A stretch of 64,000 nucleotides of DNA from Pisaster brevispinus (Eukaryota; Echinodermata; Asteroidea; Forcipulatida; Asteriidae), in NCBI GenBank assembly GCA_023634235.1, contig JAMKCF010000003.1, forward strand, positions 9,994,742 through 10,058,741, in the 5' to 3' direction. The notes under the pieces are model-generated. The model had not been told where the DNA came from. It saw only the letters and a list, made by a program, of their open reading frames with translations, and ran no database searches. This document shows, piece after piece, positions 48,917 through 60,129 of this stretch. Position 1 is the stretch's first letter; each line of letters begins with the position of its first letter. A program made the translations under genes and the position numbers.

Positions 48917-49022
48917 TAAACCACCGGTCCAGGCTAGTATCTCAACGGATGATACACTGGAGACAGCAGGCAAGGTTCTTAGGACACAGTGTCAGGAGTT
49001 TTCACTGACCGAATATTTATAG
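48917..49022 (+). CDS. Candidate terminal exon, plus strand, unrecognised
   Basis: A pyrimidine-rich acceptor (TTTTTCTCCTTTACTCAAAG) is followed by an open frame KPPVQASISTDDTLETAGKV, then LRTQCQEFSLTEYL and stop TAG. No upstream partner exon or domain was identified, so this may be chance. Confidence 0.2.
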
Positions 49023-49253
49023 TTTTGAAAATATTGTTTCTGAGAGTGTTATAGTCACTTAATCTTTGACACTTTACAAACCATAAAAGAAGATAACTAA
49101 ACCACGCAAATCTGCTGTTACAGTTACCAAAGCACTGATAATTCAGGGTGTAGTTTTTTTGATTGACAAGAGTGCATCCTCATGAAAACTGAGCGAACCA
49201 AGTCTGTGCAGAAGTGTAATTACAAAACTATTAATTTCAAAATGTTAAACTCG

Positions 49254-49274
49254 GGGGGGGGGGGGGGGGGGGGG
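49254..49274. repeat. Poly-G tract (about 21 G)
   Basis: Uninterrupted run of G after AAACTC. It could form quadruplex structure; length may be unreliable. Confidence 0.9.
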
Positions 49275-50361
49275 ACACAGAAAAAGAAAAATGCGCCATC
49301 AACGTTGAGCATGCCTTACATGCATGCAGTCGAATCTCTGTTCATGCAGTCAGGTCGCAGCAATAAAGCGCTCTGATTGGTCCCAGGCTTCATACCAGGA
49401 AACGCAGCCTTTGTGTGTCACCCTGACTGCTCAGTATACCATACCAACACACATAAACTCCGGACGCCGACTGGTCCACACATGAAACCGTTAACGGAAG
49501 TTACTATTTAATTTGAACGTTACATTTTGAAAATCATAAAAATCGATTGGGTAGAATGGGTGAATTTTTCACTTTCGTCGCGTTTTGTGACACTGTTTTA
49601 GGGGTGTCGAAATTTTCGTTCAAAGCAATATTATACATTGGTTAACGGTATGGTGCTGTTGCCTGGCCATGCACCTGATGTTGGAGGGACGAATGCATTT
49701 TCAAAATAGTCTTGTCTAGATATTTGTCAAATATTTGCATTTTATTCCACTCCAAAAACCTGACAAATAAACTATACATATATAATTGGTAAAATACTGC
49801 CTTACTTTTATCTAATTTAATCCATTCGTGTTAGTGTAAAAATTAAACACCCCTATTTTTGTAATGGTACGTTCACACAGCATCGGGGAAAGAATTGCGC
49901 AATATCGTGGCGTGAAAAGTGAAAAAACAAATAATACAAATTTTCAAAGAAATGTACACCTGTGCTAATTACACTCACTCATAAAAGAGTGGCAATCACG
50001 GAACAAGACTAATTAAGCCAATCAAACATTATTGCAAGCTAAGTATTTCATGCAGAGAATCTTTTGACTGTGACTACGAGTCCCCAAAGATCTGCATTAC
50101 GTGTAGGCAATTGCCTCGTTATAGCTCATGGCCTTAGCCTCATAGTTTCAAAGTGTTCCCATCGACCTTAAGAATTTCAGATTTAAATACACTTTGTAAA
50201 ATGAAAAGGGACTAGCCCTTTCAGGATTGAGGAGGTTGGTTTTTTTTTTTTTGCAAAGGGCATTATGAACAATGTTTACTTTGTCTGGTACTTAACTTGG
50301 ACAACAACTTATAAATACTGTATAACAACTTGTAGCTCTGATAAAACAGCAATGCCATAAT

Positions 50362-50825
50362 CTAGGCAACCATGTGACAATCTATTGTGTCAAGGTGTGT
50401 GTCATGCAGAAGCAAGATCGTAAAAGACTTTGAAGAAAAAAAACCTCTAAGATTCAGAACAGTTTCATAAAAAGTTCAGAAAAAGTACTTTAAACCACAA
50501 TGCAAACATAATTAAAGCCTGTTTTTAACGCATGCAAAAAAGATTGGCAATCACGTTTCACCAACGATGAGAGACAAGTTAACCAAACTTTCTCGTGATC
50601 CAATTATTTTATACTAGGCAACCCATCTGACAATCTATTGTGTTTGTGTCAAGGTGTAATTATATGTCATGCAGAAGAACAAAAAGACGTTCAGAATACT
50701 TTCATAAAAAGTACAGAAAAAGTACTTTCGACCGTCGATGCAAACGCGATTAATGCCTGTGATCAAGTTTCACCGACAATGAGACAAGTTAATCATACTC
50801 TATCGTGATCCAATTATTTTGTACA
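50362..50825. repeat. Two-copy duplication upstream of the fibrinogen-related gene
   Basis: Copy 1 (50,362-50,613) and copy 2 (50,614-about 50,825) share CTAGGCAACC, CAATCTATTGTGT, GTCATGCAGAAG, TTTCATAAAAAGT-CAGAAAAAGTACTTT, CACCGACAATGAGACAAGTT (variant in copy 1) and CGTGATCCAATTATTTT. The end of copy 2 lies about 250 bp before the ATG, so it could carry duplicated promoter elements. Confidence 0.8.
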
Positions 50826-51076
50826 AAGAATAGTACAGAAGCACAATTTCGACATTTGTCTTTATAAAGGAATATTTGACTTCAGAACTTCTCATTTGGG
50901 GTTTTGCTCACTGACATGCAAGTCAGGATTTCAGTAGATAAACGAGTACAAACTCCCCAATGATTGATTTCAAACAGTTACTCTACAAAATTTGTAGGCA
51001 AACAGATAGACTCTGTTGAAATACAGCCAAACCAAAACTGCAAACTAACCTCAAGAAGTGTGGATAAGAACACACA

Positions 51077-52081
51077 ATGGGTTTTTTACAAGTGCATTTA
51101 CAAGTTTTACTATCGTTTGTAATTCTTGTATGGACTATAGGCCAACTACATAGGCCTACAACTGCTGATGATGTATCCTCATGCAGCCAAAAAATATCAA
51201 AAGAGAAGGTATTTTTACGTCATGTAAATAAAGAATTACTGAAAGCTTCTTTTCTGAAGACTGTTGCCCGATCTCCCATTGTCTGTGTGAGTTACTGCCA
51301 TTCTGAGTCTCTGTGCCAATCAGTCAATTACAACACTGACAATCATTTGTGTGAGCTTAACAACGCTACCAGGGCTCAGTATCCTGATGACTTCGTTACA
51401 CACTTTGGCAATGTGTACTTCGATTCTGTGCATTACAGAGGTTGCCAGGAGCTACTTGATGCAGGTTACACTGAGAGTGGTATCTATAGTGTACTTCCTA
51501 CAGGATTTAACGACTCCCTCCAAGTCTACTGTGACATGGACAGTGACGGTGAGGGCTGGATTGGTATTCAGAGGCGTCAAGATGGCAGTGAGGACTTCTA
51601 TCGTAACTGGGTTGACTACCAGGTTGGCTTTGGCAGCTTGTCTGGTGAATTCTGGCTTGGAAACAATAACCTACGTACCCTGACTGAGTCTGCAGGACCA
51701 TGGAAGCTCAAGATTGAGATGGTCAGGTGGGATGGAAACAAATCCTTTGCTGAATATGGACGCTTCAAGATTGATGGGGACAACTACAGACTTGAGATTG
51801 GCTCATACAAGGCTAACAGCACAGCAGAAGATGCACTTAAATACCACAATGGAATGATGTTCACCACCAAGGACAAGGATAATGACAAAACAAATGGTAA
51901 CTGTGCTGTAAGGTACAAAGGAGCATGGTGGTTTAAGGACTGTTATGATTCTAAATTAAATAGTATGTATACTGCAAACGAATATGGTAGCTTCGATGGT
52001 ATGCATTGGTTTGTTCAAAATACTACTGGTGAATACAAATTGGTCAAGGAATGTTCCCTGAAAGTAGGCCTCTCAAATTAG
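51077..52081 (+). CDS. Secreted apple/PAN plus fibrinogen C-terminal domain protein (FReD)
   Basis: Single-exon frame of 334 residues. Residues 1-30 include a hydrophobic segment (LLSFVILVWTIG), a likely signal peptide. Residues about 36-117 carry cysteines at 36, 70, 74, 80 and 92 in an apple/PAN-like layout (VCVSYCHSESLCQSVNYN). Residues 121-330 form a fibrinogen C-terminal domain: RGCQELLDAG, Y-VYCDMDSDGEGWIGIQRRQDG, FWLGN, and the calcium-site region DKDNDKTNGNC followed by GAWWFKDCY, ending HWF and a modified tail (LVKECSLKVGLSN). Cysteine pairs 123/152 and 276/289 fit the family. Such proteins are extracellular lectins or recognition molecules. PAN plus FReD pairs are common in invertebrate deuterostomes. 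Lack of introns suggests an ancient retrocopy or an expanded family. The ligand is not predictable. Confidence 0.93.
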   Translation: MGFLQVHLQVLLSFVILVWTIGQLHRPTTADDVSSCSQKISKEKVFLRHVNKELLKASFLKTVARSPIVCVSYCHSESLCQSVNYNTDNHLCELNNATRAQYPDDFVTHFGNVYFDSVHYRGCQELLDAGYTESGIYSVLPTGFNDSLQVYCDMDSDGEGWIGIQRRQDGSEDFYRNWVDYQVGFGSLSGEFWLGNNNLRTLTESAGPWKLKIEMVRWDGNKSFAEYGRFKIDGDNYRLEIGSYKANSTAEDALKYHNGMMFTTKDKDNDKTNGNCAVRYKGAWWFKDCYDSKLNSMYTANEYGSFDGMHWFVQNTTGEYKLVKECSLKVGLSN

Positions 52082-52627
52082 AAACTAATTCTGCACAATT
52101 CTTTTTAAAAATACACAACCGATTTCTTATAATATAGTTGGCTTTATTGGTAGGGTCATCATTTTATTTTTGTCAACACAATGCTGATGTACAGGTTAAG
52201 TTATCAAGAATGGTGCACGTGATCGTTTCAGTCTCTAATTGTTGAGACAAAAGAGAACAACTGTCATGGTATTTTTATCAAGGTTTTCAAATTCATCTTG
52301 TTCAGCGAGGTGACAGTGGGTACCAGCCCCATCTCTGGCAGCAGCATTCACAAATGGTCAGAATGGAGAGTTAAAACTCCTTTAGGCAGTCTTTGGAGAT
52401 CTAAAATTGCTAATCAAGGAGGGCACTTACTATACAGTGTATGACCCTGCCTATAAAGTTTACAGTCAACAATGGTTGGGATTTTATGGCAGATAAGTTG
52501 TACTATAGAAATTGAAAAAAATGTAGAAATATTTAAATAAGTACATTATCTTATTTAAGGTTAATATTCCAAAACATCAGTCAGCTTCAATGTGTTTATT
52601 ATTCATTGTCATTACATTGCCCTCGGA
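52082..52627. other. Spacer between FReD gene and its decayed copy
   Basis: AT-rich; no separate feature recognised. It probably contains the 3' UTR of the FReD gene. Confidence 0.4.
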
Positions 52628-52855
52628 CTGAGTTGGTCAGCTTGAATGGAAATGGACACTTCAAAACTGATGAGAACACCTTATACTTGTACATGGGAGG
52701 ACGGTGGTTTAAGTTGTGCTATGACTCTTATTTAAATGCTAGGTATCATTTCTAGGATCCTAGCATCATGAATGGTTTGAATTGCTGTGCTGTGGCAAAA
52801 GGGAACACATGAATAAATCAATGTTGCATGAAAATGGCACTGTCAAATTAACGAA
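52628..52855 (+). pseudogene. Decayed second FReD copy
   Basis: Translation gives ELVSLNGNGHFKTDENTLYL, then MGGRWFKLCYDSYLNARY, a stop, and a tail ending ALSN. These align with EMVRWDGNKSFAEYGRFKID, GAWWFKDCYDSKLNSMY and GLSN of the intact gene. The part between (about 40 residues) is deleted and stops follow, so it is a remnant of a tandem duplicate. Confidence 0.85.
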
Positions 52856-53063
52856 TTATTTTGTTTAAATGTGCACAATCGGTAAAAACAAGAACTGTTT
52901 TTTGTACTCAGTGTTTTAGCTAGGATTTGAAAAGTGGGAGTGCAAATCAATTTTTTTTTAAATGTGACATTACTCAGTGCATGTAGGTACAGGCAACTCG
53001 CGTTTGTTTATTTCGATAACAAACCTGTGATTACCAATCAACACAAATTTTCAATGATAGGCT

Positions 53064-53214
53064 CAGGCCTGGAATTACACGGAGGCCACGGAGGCCATGG
53101 CCTCCGTTGCCCCTGGTCTTGGCCTTTTCCTGTAGACTTTAAGATTTTACAATGGAAGTGCCCTTTGCAAAATGAAAATGGCCTTGCCCTCTCAAAGATG
53201 AAATTCCAGGCCTG
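53064..53214. mobile_element. 151-bp MITE with CAGGCCTGGAATT ends
   Basis: Begins CAGGCCTGGAATT and ends AATTCCAGGCCTG. The element is flanked on both sides by TAGGCT (53,058-53,063 and 53,215-53,220), a probable target duplication. The interior repeats GGAGGCCA words. The CAG-starting TIR suggests a hAT-type non-autonomous element, though a 6-bp match is shorter than the usual 8. Confidence 0.8.
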
Positions 53215-53870
53215 TAGGCTTAACAACAACGAATGTTAATAAATATTTTTACTTCATTGTTTTTACTTCATATTTTAAAGCCTTGGCTTTAAAATGTAAA
53301 ATGGCAAGAAATTATACCACAGTCACACACAACTTAAAAGTATTTCCTCTGTAATTGTTGAGTTTAGTTGGCTCATTTAAAACCCTGTTCAGACATGCCA
53401 GATTAGAATTTGTTTGGAATATCAATCTCATTTAAACAAGAGTTAAAAAATTAATATATTTGTAATCCCATATTGTCTACAACTACAAGTTTACTGCCTA
53501 CACTTTTATGTCCTTAAATTTCACAATTTATTTTAATCTTTTTGCAAATTGAAGACTACCTAAAAATGGTCGGTTGCTGTTTTTAATGTTCTGAATAAAA
53601 TGTTTTGTATAGTCCAATTATTTGAACATGTTTGAATTTTTTGAGAGAGAGAGATCTTTTTTTAATGTTTCAATGCAATCATGCCATACAGCAGGGACTA
53701 AGTCAAGTCTATGTATTGAACAGCGCACGTGCGAAACACACGATCGGTACTTTAAAAAAAAAGTTCACCTTCCGGTTTAATACCTGGTCGACCATGGCAA
53801 GACCCTATACTTTTAATTCGACACTGTTCACGTTTTAAATGAAACCTCTAATGAGTTTCCACACGTTACG
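53215..53870. other. Intergenic DNA, nothing recognised
   Basis: AT-rich; the short frame at 53,632-53,838 is not supported. Confidence 0.5.
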
Positions 53871-53874
53871 ATAC

Positions 53875-54825
53875 GAGAACAATATCGTCAATATCGACAT
53901 CGGTTTTGGATATACCGAAATATCATGATTATCGCGATATTTTTATTTAAAAACAAGACGTTGATGGTGCCGATCCGCTCAGCCTTATTAGGGTTTGGAT
54001 GCCGCATTTTCAAATACAAAGTACAAATTTTGGATGTACATGTAGATTAGATTGTGGATTTGAATGAGCACATGTCAGTTTACGTCTTCCCATCTAGCCA
54101 TGGTGGTCTCTCTTCATCGAGAGAGCATCGCTGATAGACACAGGCCGGACGAACGCGCTCGGCGCAGGCCGATTGGCTGCTTTCCGATTGGCCATTTTCC
54201 GATTGGCCAACTGGTGTGAATATTTATGACGTAATGCTTTGCGCAGTGCTGCCATCCCATAGTAGTATCTATCACCTCGATCCCGCGGATGTTCTATCCG
54301 CCGCTACCGTTCCTTGTGCGGTATGCTTTATCATTAGGAGCCGAAGGAACGGCGTGTTGCAGTGGTTACGAAGCTGCAGGGGAAATTCCCTCGGTGAGAA
54401 ATCACCACGTCGGGAAACGTCAGGTGCACTGAAAAATACATGTGTTTATGTAACGTGTATGGTTGTGGAGCGATGTCATTGAACAAATCGGAATTAAAAA
54501 TCGAGGCAACAGCTTTTAGAGATCGCAACGTCTGATCGTGGAGATCGAAAATATGAATTAATTGAGTCGGAACCAGTGATAAAAAACTCTCCAAAATGTA
54601 AGGTGTTCTGTTTTCATGGAATCTGGATGTTAATTCAGTGTTTTATCCCAGCGGTTTGTATGAGATAAAACTGGGGTTTTTTTCGCGTTCGATTGAGGCA
54701 TCAATTTCTCATTCTATAGTGTACTTTCAATTTTCAAAAATCTTCACGGTATATCGACATATCGGCGATATTTACCCGACGATATATCGCCTGTAAATAT
54801 TTCCAATATCGTCCAGGGCTAGGGT
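53875..54825. repeat. ATATCG-rich patches flanking a GC-rich segment
   Basis: Patches with AATATCG, GATATACCG, ATCGCGATAT (53,878-53,945) and GTATATCGACATATCGGCGA, GACGATATATCG (54,748-54,815) flank about 800 bp. These look like ends of a repeat family, but the two patches are not clean inverted repeats of each other. Confidence 0.45.
54120..54480 (+). promoter_or_regulatory. Promoter-like GC-rich island with three CCAAT boxes
   Basis: CCGATTGGC occurs three times at exact 15-bp spacing (54,169-54,208). These are reverse CCAAT boxes of NF-Y type. A TATTTATGACGTAATG stretch follows with a CRE-like TGACGTAA at about 54,227. CpG density is high to about 54,420, and a donor-type CCCTCG/GTGAGA lies near 54,391. 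This fits a promoter and first exon on the plus strand, but no downstream coding exon was identified. It may instead belong to a transposon. Confidence 0.4.
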
Positions 54826-55917
54826 CAACCCTTACCTTCGAGAAGAAGTCTGTTATTTTACGTTTCTTCGACGTCATCTTTCCGAATTCCCTCTGTTTTT
54901 CGTCGACAAAGACCGTGGAAGTTTACTTACATGAAGGAGAGGTATGGTTCCCTCTGTTCATTCTGCCACGGGGTGCTACGGATCCATATAAATAATACTT
55001 ACAAAACACAAGGTACCCGCTTAAATTTCACATGCAGGGACTTGCGTCTCGGGGGGGGGGGGGGGGATCGGAGCCGACAACGGTTTTCTGTCTTTCTTTC
55101 TTTTAGTTTAGTTTTTTTTTTTTTTCATTTAAATACATTTTTCTTATGGTTGTTTTAAAATGGGAAATATTACAGCACATATTTGATACATTTTAGACAA
55201 AAGCAGTGCACGGCCTGGATTACAGCCACCAAGCCGTGCTTGAAAAAATAGGCCGTGTTTTCAGAAAACTGGCCGTGCAAAACACGGCTGCACGGCTCGC
55301 TAGCTAAAACACTGTTTGTACTTGAAAAAGGGTTACAACTAAAATAGTGTGTAGCTTATACACAATTACCACATACATATACATGTAGACAACAGGTTTG
55401 ACAACTGTATTATGTTCACTTATTGAAAAGACTGCCAGATGTTAAGTACAGGAACAACGGAAAGACAACAGAATGCTCCACAGGGATTCATATATGAGAA
55501 TGGGTGTGTGTGGGGGGTATCCAACTAAGTTCAAGATCGGTGCTTTAATTAAACGGGCAGGCTGGAAAAAAGCCAGTTTACTGTATCATAGTCTAGTTGC
55601 ATGATACCTCCGAAACTATGATGCCTTCGAACCCGATAGATATTGCAGTTGGAGCCAATATGCTTGATGGTTTGTGCCTCAACACATTTACAGGTGTCGG
55701 ATAGCTCAGCTTCTACTTGGTACATGTAGGTAATGCTTGGTACGGCCAGCACCAGAGTACAGTATATTCAGATTTACACATGAGTTGTCAGGGAGGACAC
55801 AACCAGGTGGCTTATTTTAAGGACTGTTGATGTAGTCGTAACAATGATGAAGAAGCATTCCACTGTTCAGCCTATCTCCATTGGAGTTGGCTCCCAAGTA
55901 GTGGGCAGGGCTGATTT
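54826..55917. other. Intergenic DNA, no recognised gene
   Basis: Contains a poly-G run near 55,052 and CACGGC-rich words at 55,250-55,300. A minus frame at 55,549-55,730 ending IMQLDYDTVNWLFSSLPV looks protein-like but has no clear acceptor or family. Confidence 0.4.
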
Positions 55918-56045
55918 CATGAAGAGCTAAGATTGATCTCATCTGCTAAGCAAAGTGTGATGTCACAAGATGAATCACTATGGTACAACTGACAACTCAT
56001 CTTAGGATGAATCTTAGTGCTTTGTGAAATCGAGCCCAGAGCACG
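55918..56045. repeat. Interspersed repeat copy 2
   Basis: CTGCTAAGCAAAGTGTGATG, TATGGTACAACTGACAACTC and GATGAATCTTAGTGCTTTGTG match the repeat in the palindrome loop, showing that the loop sequence is a dispersed family and not unique DNA. Confidence 0.7.
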
Positions 56046-57855
56046 GTGTGCGGGGCATGTTGTGCAGAGCACATATATAAACAGGGTCTCAATTTAATAA
56101 ATAGCAAGAATATTCTAATAAGACTATTTTTTGCATTTACTGTAGATTATATTATTCTACTTATTCTGGTGGTTTAAATACTTGTGTGACTTGTATTTTG
56201 GGGAAATTTGTTTGAAATTTTAAGCACGTTAGTAATTTTTGGTTTGTTGAAATACCTTAAATTTATTCACTTCACCTTCGGCAAACACAAGGAGTAGTTT
56301 ACTGTAGTCTAGTGTTGTCAAGTACTGAATTTCAAAAAGATTTGAGCAAACAGACTCAATTCAATGCTAATAAGCATATTAACAATTATTGTACATGTAT
56401 TACTCTATAAATCATTGGTGTTTTGAAGATTTGAGGTATTTGGGGTGATAATTATATGTTTCATAAATTTAAACGCATTTGTGATATGAAATGCAGTAAT
56501 TTCGGAACTTCATTTACTGCACCTTCAGCAAGCACAACAAGTAGTTTACTAGAATTTAATGTTATCAAATATTAATTTTGAAAAATCTTGCACAAAACTA
56601 ACATGCTTATAAATCCTTATGTTATGCTCCACACAGTGTAGTCACACTACCATGCAATACCGTTGATGTACATTCTTGAATGAATCAAACCACAACTTAG
56701 AACGAAGAAAACTGATTTTAAGACTTTGCTTTTAAGTCCACTTGAAGAAAAAGAGAAGGATGGTACTTCCTATTACCAAAAAGATACTCCCCACTGGGGA
56801 ACCTTCATCCTCAACAGAATCGGAACATTGTATACTGCCAACTACCATCCAATCTACTGCACTCACATCAACTTGGTATTCTAGGCTCAATGAGCATCAA
56901 CAGCTTACCAGTAGTGCAGTCCCAGAAGCCTGAATCATTGTGCTGTTGGCATTTTAAAACCTTACAGATTCGGCAGTTTGGCTATGAATGTGGACAATTC
57001 CTCCAAATTCCACTTTTTCGATGTAACTCCCAACCACACTGTTTGGACTTATAAAAGATTGGAATGTCCCTGTGATAGGCACTTGTTGTTTGGGCCTTCT
57101 GAATCCTTGACCTTGGCAATTGGAAATAGAAGGATTTGCACACTAAAAACTTCTGGGTCAGAATTGACTTGGACACCTGGTCGCAGGGGGCCTCAACAAA
57201 TTCTGGGTCAGTGTGAACCAATGTCAAACCGACCAGAAATTGTGTCAAACTGATGCATAATCCAAGGAAAAATCACTTTTTGGGGCGTCAGTTTCCAGGT
57301 CAATCTAACCAAGAAATGGGTAAGGGCCCCCCCCCCCCCCGAGGGAATCTGGGTAAATTCTGATGCAGCAGTTTTTAGCGTGCGGGATTGTATCGGTTAA
57401 AAGGCTTTTTCAAAGCAATCATGTTGAACATTAAATAAAGAATTTGGCTCATACCAGTCATGTTAATCTTTCTTCTCATTCTGCCTGATACTTTTGAGTG
57501 TACTATTCAGTCAAAAAAATGCCTCGAGGTCTTTTAGTGTTTCTTCTTCCACACAATCCCAACCTGCCCAGACTCAAAGTCCAGCTTATTATAACCAATG
57601 CAGACACAGGAGGAGATTAAGATGCTTCTAACCATGATACCAGCATCACATCCACAGTAACTTTTAGAAGTCCATCAAGCCATTCCAAACCTCCCGATAT
57701 CCTTTGATATTCTACAGATGTTTTGATGGTCAAAACATGCCTTGCTTTTAAATGCTATCAAATACCATGTCAATTCGTAACATTGGAGTTTTCAATTTCC
57801 ATTGACTTTTAAAAAGCACATGAATTTGAACATACGTGTAGAACATACATCAGTG
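56046..57855. other. Intergenic DNA, nothing recognised
   Basis: AT-rich. A poly-C run lies at about 57,329-57,340. Frames at 56,742-57,253 overlap on both strands and have no domain. Confidence 0.5.
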
Positions 57856-57874
57856 AATGATTTCCCTTGTATCG

Positions 57875-58010
57875 CATCCAGTTTGCGATGCAATTGGAGC
57901 GATTTGCGATGCAATTTTACAAAGTACATCGCACAATTTGCGATGTAATTTGCGATACAAGTGTTACAAGTGTTACAAAATTATAAAAAGTTATAAAAAG
58001 TTATAAAAAT
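57875..58010. repeat. Short-period repeats TTTGCGATGCAATT, GTTACAA and AAAGTTAT
   Basis: TTTGCGATG(C/T)AATT recurs three to four times with an inverted ATCGCACAA partner, then AAGTGTTACAAGTGTTACAA and three AAAAGTTAT words. No function seen. Confidence 0.7.
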
Positions 58011-58119
58011 AAGTTTACGCCCACAAAGTTTCGGATTCACATTTACCTAAGCTGTGGCGGTGGGTTTGGGGACTTGCCTTTTGTTTAGCGTTGACGTCCA
58101 ACAACCTAAGAGCAAGGGA

Positions 58120-58610
58120 AACAATCATATAGCGCACGACGCCGCGCTGTGATCAACATTCCCCCACACATGATGGAAGCAGCAACGGCAGGCTTCGAAA
58201 TAAGCGGGCGCCAAATGCGAGTGAAAACAGCGGCGGACGGGTCAAAAAACTTCCCTTACTAGCCCGCCAGGCGAGTCACAAAATTGTTCCTTTTCACAAT
58301 AAATGAGGGGTACTGTGGTAAAATCCCAAAGAGAGATTATTTTTAAGTTTGTAAAATGGTTTAGCAAGTCTTGATTTTTGCCAGCTTTAATGTGGCCGCG
58401 ATCACGATCGTTCATAATTAAAACATGCACGCACTTGACCACATGGTAATGGTAGTGAGCATCCAACGTTCGCTCGCTCGCCAGTAGTCCACGCACGCAC
58501 GCACAAAACACATGGTGTATTGTACAGTACAACAGCAGGCCCAAAGTCCATTCTAACCAACATTCCGCACGCTGTGCGTCGATGATCGATCGTCAACACG
58601 AAGATTTCAT
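58120..58610. promoter_or_regulatory. CpG-rich patch
   Basis: CGCACGACGCCGCGC, GCGGGCGCC and CGCTCGCTCGCC stand out from AT-rich surroundings. A 30-codon plus frame starts ACACATGATGG (58,172). It might be a promoter for a gene in either direction; no exon chain was identified. Confidence 0.25.
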
Positions 58611-58769
58611 TGCAAAAGAAGTTCTGTAAAACCGATTCTCAAATCACAAATCCATGAAAATGGTTGTTGATGAAAAAAGTACTATTAAGGGCAGAAAATA
58701 GGGGATAAGATCATCAAAAAAAAGCAAACTTCCGTATATATATATATATATATAAAATTAGTAGGGGAG

Positions 58770-58813
58770 ATGGCCTTAGCTTTCGATCCAATCCGGACCT
58801 TCGTCAGAGGCAT
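58770..58813 (-). ncRNA. Hammerhead ribozyme-like motif of the Penelope-like element
   Basis: On the minus strand: AUGCCU, core CUGACGA, helix II GGUCC-GGAUU-GGAUC, core GAAA, then GCUA and AGGCCAU. AUGCCU pairs with AGGC(C)AU as helix I, with one bulge. Helix II pairs in five positions including one G-U. Helix III is minimal. The CUGANGA and GAAA cores fit the consensus. Minimal hammerheads are known from terminal repeats of Penelope-like elements. Activity is untested, and the extra A before helix II is a reservation. Confidence 0.65.
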
Positions 58814-59427
58814 AAACAAGAACAAACACAAACATATCCATTTATAGCAAAAAGAGGAGCAAAGGATTAAGGGAGAGTATCCAGAAAAAAAGCGGGAAAA
58901 TATAGCCAATCAGAGTTGTAAATTTACTGGCTAAGAACCAATAAGAGTGAAGAAGTGAGAACAAAGGATGGTCAGTGTCAAAGGCTGGATCACTGGACCA
59001 TAAAGGTGGTACTGCATTGTAGGTATTACAATGTGGGAAGCATGAAAGGGTAGGATTAGAGGGCAAGCCACATAAGAAAATGCAACTAACAATAGGAGGC
59101 AAGATCAAAGTAATTATAGAATAAAAGAATCAGTGTAAGAAGTTAAAACTAAGCAAGAGGAACCTGCAGAGAGAGCAGGTTATTAATTCCTCTGCAGAGG
59201 GAATGGGTTATTGACAGGTTGATTTTTTCAAAACTTTTTGAGAGAGAGAAAAAAGAAGTGTAGGGAACATGTAAATGACAATAACTGTATCTATTTTGTA
59301 TCAATGAAGTAAGCGAGAGAAAAAGCGTAAAAATAGACTAGTGGAGAGAACTTGTTGTTTACAGTTATTGTATTTATTTTATATCGAAGAAAAAAACAAG
59401 CAAAGGTGGAAGGAGTGTGATGGGAAT

Positions 59428-60129
59428 TTATTTAACACCAGTGTTTACGTTGAGTCCAAAGGGTTGGACTGTCTTGAGTTGGTGAATCCAGTGTGATTCT
59501 CTGAATTTGCGGTGTGTGTCGTCACCATTGCAAGCCTCAATCACGATGAGTTCAACATCTTTGATGCTGTGATTACGGCTGTTGAAGTGGATGGAGACGG
59601 GGTACAGTTTCTTGGTCTTTATGGAAGAGACATGGTTTGCAAAGCGAAGACTGAGTTTGGTCTTAGTCTCTCCCACATACTGTAGTCCACATCTTTTACA
59701 AGATATAACATAGACCACATTGGGTGTGCTACATAGGGAGTCGGTCTTGATGTTGTAAGAAGAGCCAGTGCTATGACTCTTCACTTTAAGTGCAGGTTTG
59801 ATGTAGAGACAGGTTCTACATTTAGAGCGGGTACACTTGTGACAACCCTGTATCTCTGTTAGTGGTGGTGTTTGGCCTGTACCTGGGGGGAGTTTGGCCC
59901 TGACTAGAATGTTTCCCAGGTTTTTAGGGCGGCGGAAAGCAACCATGGGGTTATCAGATCCTCTTAGATGAATGGAGAATATCCATTCTACCATTGAGGA
60001 TTGAGGAGAGTTTGGGTAGGTTAGGGTGGTAGGTGGTGACCAGGGCAACTCTATTGGTCGGGACTTTTCTGGACCCCTTGTTGGCCAAAAGAGTATGGCG
60101 TGGTATACTGAGGGCCTTGTTGATGGCAA
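59428..60129 (-). pseudogene. Penelope-like element protein, C-terminal part with GIY-YIG endonuclease
   Basis: The frame of 233 residues holds PMVAFRRPKNLGNILVRAKL (61-80), a cysteine-rich linker GCHKCTRSKCRTC (95-107), and a GIY-YIG domain in its Penelope form: VYVISC (139-144), YVGET (151-155), R162, HF (181-182) and RESHWI with E211. Upstream of about residue 58 the matching protein continues in another frame (RKVPTNRVALVTTYHPNLP), so a frameshift lies near 59,955-59,965. Most of the reverse transcriptase is absent. The normal role of the full protein is target-primed reverse transcription with nicking by the endonuclease. This copy is dead. Confidence 0.88.

Noticed and set aside
55549..55752. 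Minus-strand frame ending IMQLDYDTVNWLFSSLPV as a terminal exon
   Set aside because: Protein-like in look, but it lacks an ATG and a convincing acceptor, and no family is recognised; mentioned only as part of the intergenic entry.
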